The translations under genes and the position numbers were made by a program. 45,236 nt of DNA from Singulisphaera sp. GP187 (GTDB taxonomy: Bacteria; Planctomycetota; Phycisphaerae; Phycisphaerales; SM1A02): positions 1 to 45,236 of the forward strand of contig CAMDAQ010000006.1 of the NCBI GenBank assembly GCA_945888705.1, written 5' to 3'. Below, one piece after another: positions 44,181 to 45,236 of the stretch (the first letter of the stretch is position 1; every line of letters begins with the position of its first letter). The notes beneath the pieces are model-generated. The model was given only the letters and a program-made list of their open reading frames with translations. It ran no database searches and was not told the origin of the DNA.

Positions 44181-44211
44181 ATGAATATACAGCGCTCTGC
44201 ATACTATGCAA
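44181..44211 (-). promoter_or_regulatory. argR promoter with ARG-box-like operator
   Basis: On the minus strand TTGCAT (44211-44206), a 16-base spacer and TATATT (44189-44184) form a promoter. The exact palindrome TGCATACTATGCA (44198-44210) overlaps the -35, and TGAATATACA at 44182-44191 looks like a further half-site. Both resemble ARG boxes. This AT-rich stretch stands out from its GC-rich surroundings. Confidence 0.65.
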
Positions 44212-44222
44212 GCGGGTGCATG

Positions 44223-44248
44223 AAAAAACCGCGCCGAGTCGGCGCGGT
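44223..44248 (-). terminator. intrinsic terminator of infC
   Basis: On the minus strand an 8-bp stem (ACCGCGCC / GGCGCGGT) with loop GACTC is followed by six Ts. It is the best intrinsic terminator in the window. It lies 34 bases after the infC stop and directly before the argR promoter. Confidence 0.92.
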
Positions 44249-44281
44249 CGTGCGGTGCTCGTTCGCGGGCGATCCTGTGGA

Positions 44282-44974
44282 TCACTCGGCGTGATCGCTG
44301 CCCTCGTCCGGTCCGTCGTCGTCGGCCTCGGGTTCCTGCGGCGGGAGTTCCTTGGAGCCTTCGATCTTCTGGCCGGCAGCGGCCATCTTGCGCTTGTAGG
44401 TGTCGATCTTGGTGCGGTCGGGCGAGAGGATCGCCGACTGCCGGCGGCCAGCCATGCGGGGCGACATGTCGAGGCGCGCCACGTCGAGCAGCGCGTTGAT
44501 GACCTGCTTGATGAGCTGGTCGCCGATCTCGCGGTGCGCGAGTTCACGCGCGCCGCGGAAGCTCTGCACGATCTGGACCTTATTGCCTTCGATGAGGAAC
44601 GCACGCGCCTGGCGCACGCGAAGCTCGACGTCATGCACGCCGATCTTCATGCTGCGCCCGAGCCGGACTTCCTTGAGTTCGCCGCCCTTGGAATTCTGGC
44701 GATTCTTCTTCTCGGTCTTCGCCTGTTCGTACTTGAACTTGCCGAAGTCCATGATCTTGCAGACCGGGGGGCGCACGTCGGCGGCGATCTCGACGAGGTC
44801 GAGGCCGGCCTCCTGGGCCATGCGCTTGGCCTCGTCGGTCTCGACGACACCGATCATCGTGCCGTGCTCGTCGATCAGGCGGATCGGGCTGATGCGGATG
44901 CGGTCATTGATGCGCGGGCCCGCGGGGGCGAAGTCGCGCTGGAAGGGAGGACGGCGAGGCGGGAACTGGCTGAT
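44282..44974 (-). CDS. infC: translation initiation factor IF-3 (probable AUC start)
   Basis: About 230 residues. GPRINDRIRISPIRLIDEHG, CKIMDFGKFKYEQAKTEKK, GVHDVELRVRQARAFLIEGN and MAGRRQ-type C-terminal motifs define IF-3. The C-terminus carries an acidic tail of some 45 residues beyond the usual end. I place the start at the ATC at 44974 because AGGAG lies exactly six bases upstream, and IF-3 genes are known for AUU-type starts used in autoregulation. The first ordinary candidate is GTG at 45013 (13 codons earlier), which has no ribosome site. The usual partners rpmI and rplT are not downstream; argR is. Confidence 0.9.
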   Translation of the reverse strand: MSQFPPRRPPFQRDFAPAGPRINDRIRISPIRLIDEHGTMIGVVETDEAKRMAQEAGLDLVEIAADVRPPVCKIMDFGKFKYEQAKTEKKNRQNSKGGELKEVRLGRSMKIGVHDVELRVRQARAFLIEGNKVQIVQSFRGARELAHREIGDQLIKQVINALLDVARLDMSPRMAGRRQSAILSPDRTKIDTYKRKMAAAGQKIEGSKELPPQEPEADDDGPDEGSDHAE

Positions 44975-44985
44975 GGGAGGCTCCT
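44972..44985 (-). promoter_or_regulatory. ribosome binding site and ATC start of infC
   Basis: AGGAG at 44985-44981, spacer CCTCCC, then ATC at 44974-44972 in frame with IF-3. No ATG, GTG or TTG occurs at this distance. Confidence 0.6.
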
Positions 44986-45177
44986 GGGTGTCAGCTCGAA
45001 CGGTGATGGCCACGGCGCGCTGACAGCGACCGTGAACCTGATGTCAGGGTTCCACTGCGTGGGTGGAGGATGTCCATGCTCGCTCGCGACGGCCTCATGG
45101 GAGGACGCGAGTGGGGGAAGTCATCATTCGGCGATGGTCCGCTGCATGGGGAAATGACGCCACGTGGCGCCGCGCGG

Positions 45178-45206
45178 ACACTAGCCCAAGATCAGGGCCG
45201 GCACAA
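45178..45206 (-). promoter_or_regulatory. infC promoter
   Basis: On the minus strand TTGTGC (45206-45201), a 17-base spacer and TAGTGT preceded by GC (45183-45178). Transcription would begin near 45171, giving a leader of almost 200 bases before the ATC start. The rest of 45014-45236 holds no gene that I can support. Confidence 0.55.
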
Positions 45207-45236
45207 GCAGACGCCGTGAATTCGGCGGAGGCGGCG

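Noticed and set aside
42941-45157. A 738-residue open frame on the plus strand
   Set aside because: It spans argC, argR and infC on the opposite strand, including their intergenic gaps, and has no recognisable domain.
44982-45236. Additional small gene at the right edge
   Set aside because: No frame on either strand has a plausible start with ribosome site or familiar protein; the region reads better as promoter and leader of infC.

Overview
The window looks like a chromosomal stretch of a high-GC planctomycete, most likely class Phycisphaerae. I base this on a short histone H1-like protein, the planctomycete-style tail of ribosomal protein L2, an enlarged L17, a 470-residue protein of a family I recall only from planctomycetes, and a pared-down ribosomal operon. 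This is inference from remembered families, not from a search. Almost everything is core metabolism and translation. I see no insertion sequences, prophage, CRISPR array, tRNA or rRNA. No gene-free stretch exceeds 300 bases; the longest are 34968-35223 and the right edge.

Layout. 1-983: an unrecognised partial gene. 1119-5320 (minus): an MscS channel, a solitary F1-ATPase beta gene, mannose-6-phosphate isomerase and a FabZ-like dehydratase. 5431-5616 (plus): the histone H1-like gene with its own terminator. 5687-9802 (minus): a tight five-gene unit read as pfkA, small unknown gene, plsY, purB, isochorismatase-like hydrolase. It is divergent from lysS across a 13-bp inverted repeat. 9877-14992 (plus): lysS, a secreted transglutaminase-like protein, an NAD(P)HX dehydratase and a YhaM-like HD nuclease. 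14944-19554 (minus): four genes of unclear joint function (secreted protein, lipoprotein, family 2 glycosyltransferase, planctomycete family protein with a tetrapeptide-repeat N-terminus).

19727-33849 (plus) is one long ribosomal superoperon (S10, spc and alpha blocks), with a strong promoter at 19595 and a terminator at 33901. It lacks rpmD, adk, map and rpsD at their usual places. S14 and L36 have both lost most of their zinc ligands. pheS follows without pheT, then an ECF-like sigma factor coupled to an unknown gene.

36320-44170 (minus) is a nearly complete arginine operon, read as argR-argC-argB-argF-argG-argH-argJ. Its argH carries a C-terminal N-acetylglutamate synthase domain, so both entry routes to acetylglutamate (ArgJ recycling and de novo synthesis) lie in one operon under an ArgR-like operator. 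Only argD is missing. infC lies upstream on the same strand and appears to start at a rare AUC codon, with a strong terminator separating it from argR.

Many gene starts are preceded by a -10 box of the form GCTAnnnT or TAGCCT only 6-10 bases from the start codon, suggesting leaderless or nearly leaderless mRNAs. The window does not contain an obviously novel defence or mobile system. The most promising items are the argH-NAGS fusion operon, the uncharacterised 14944-19554 cluster, the infC start and the promoter pattern.
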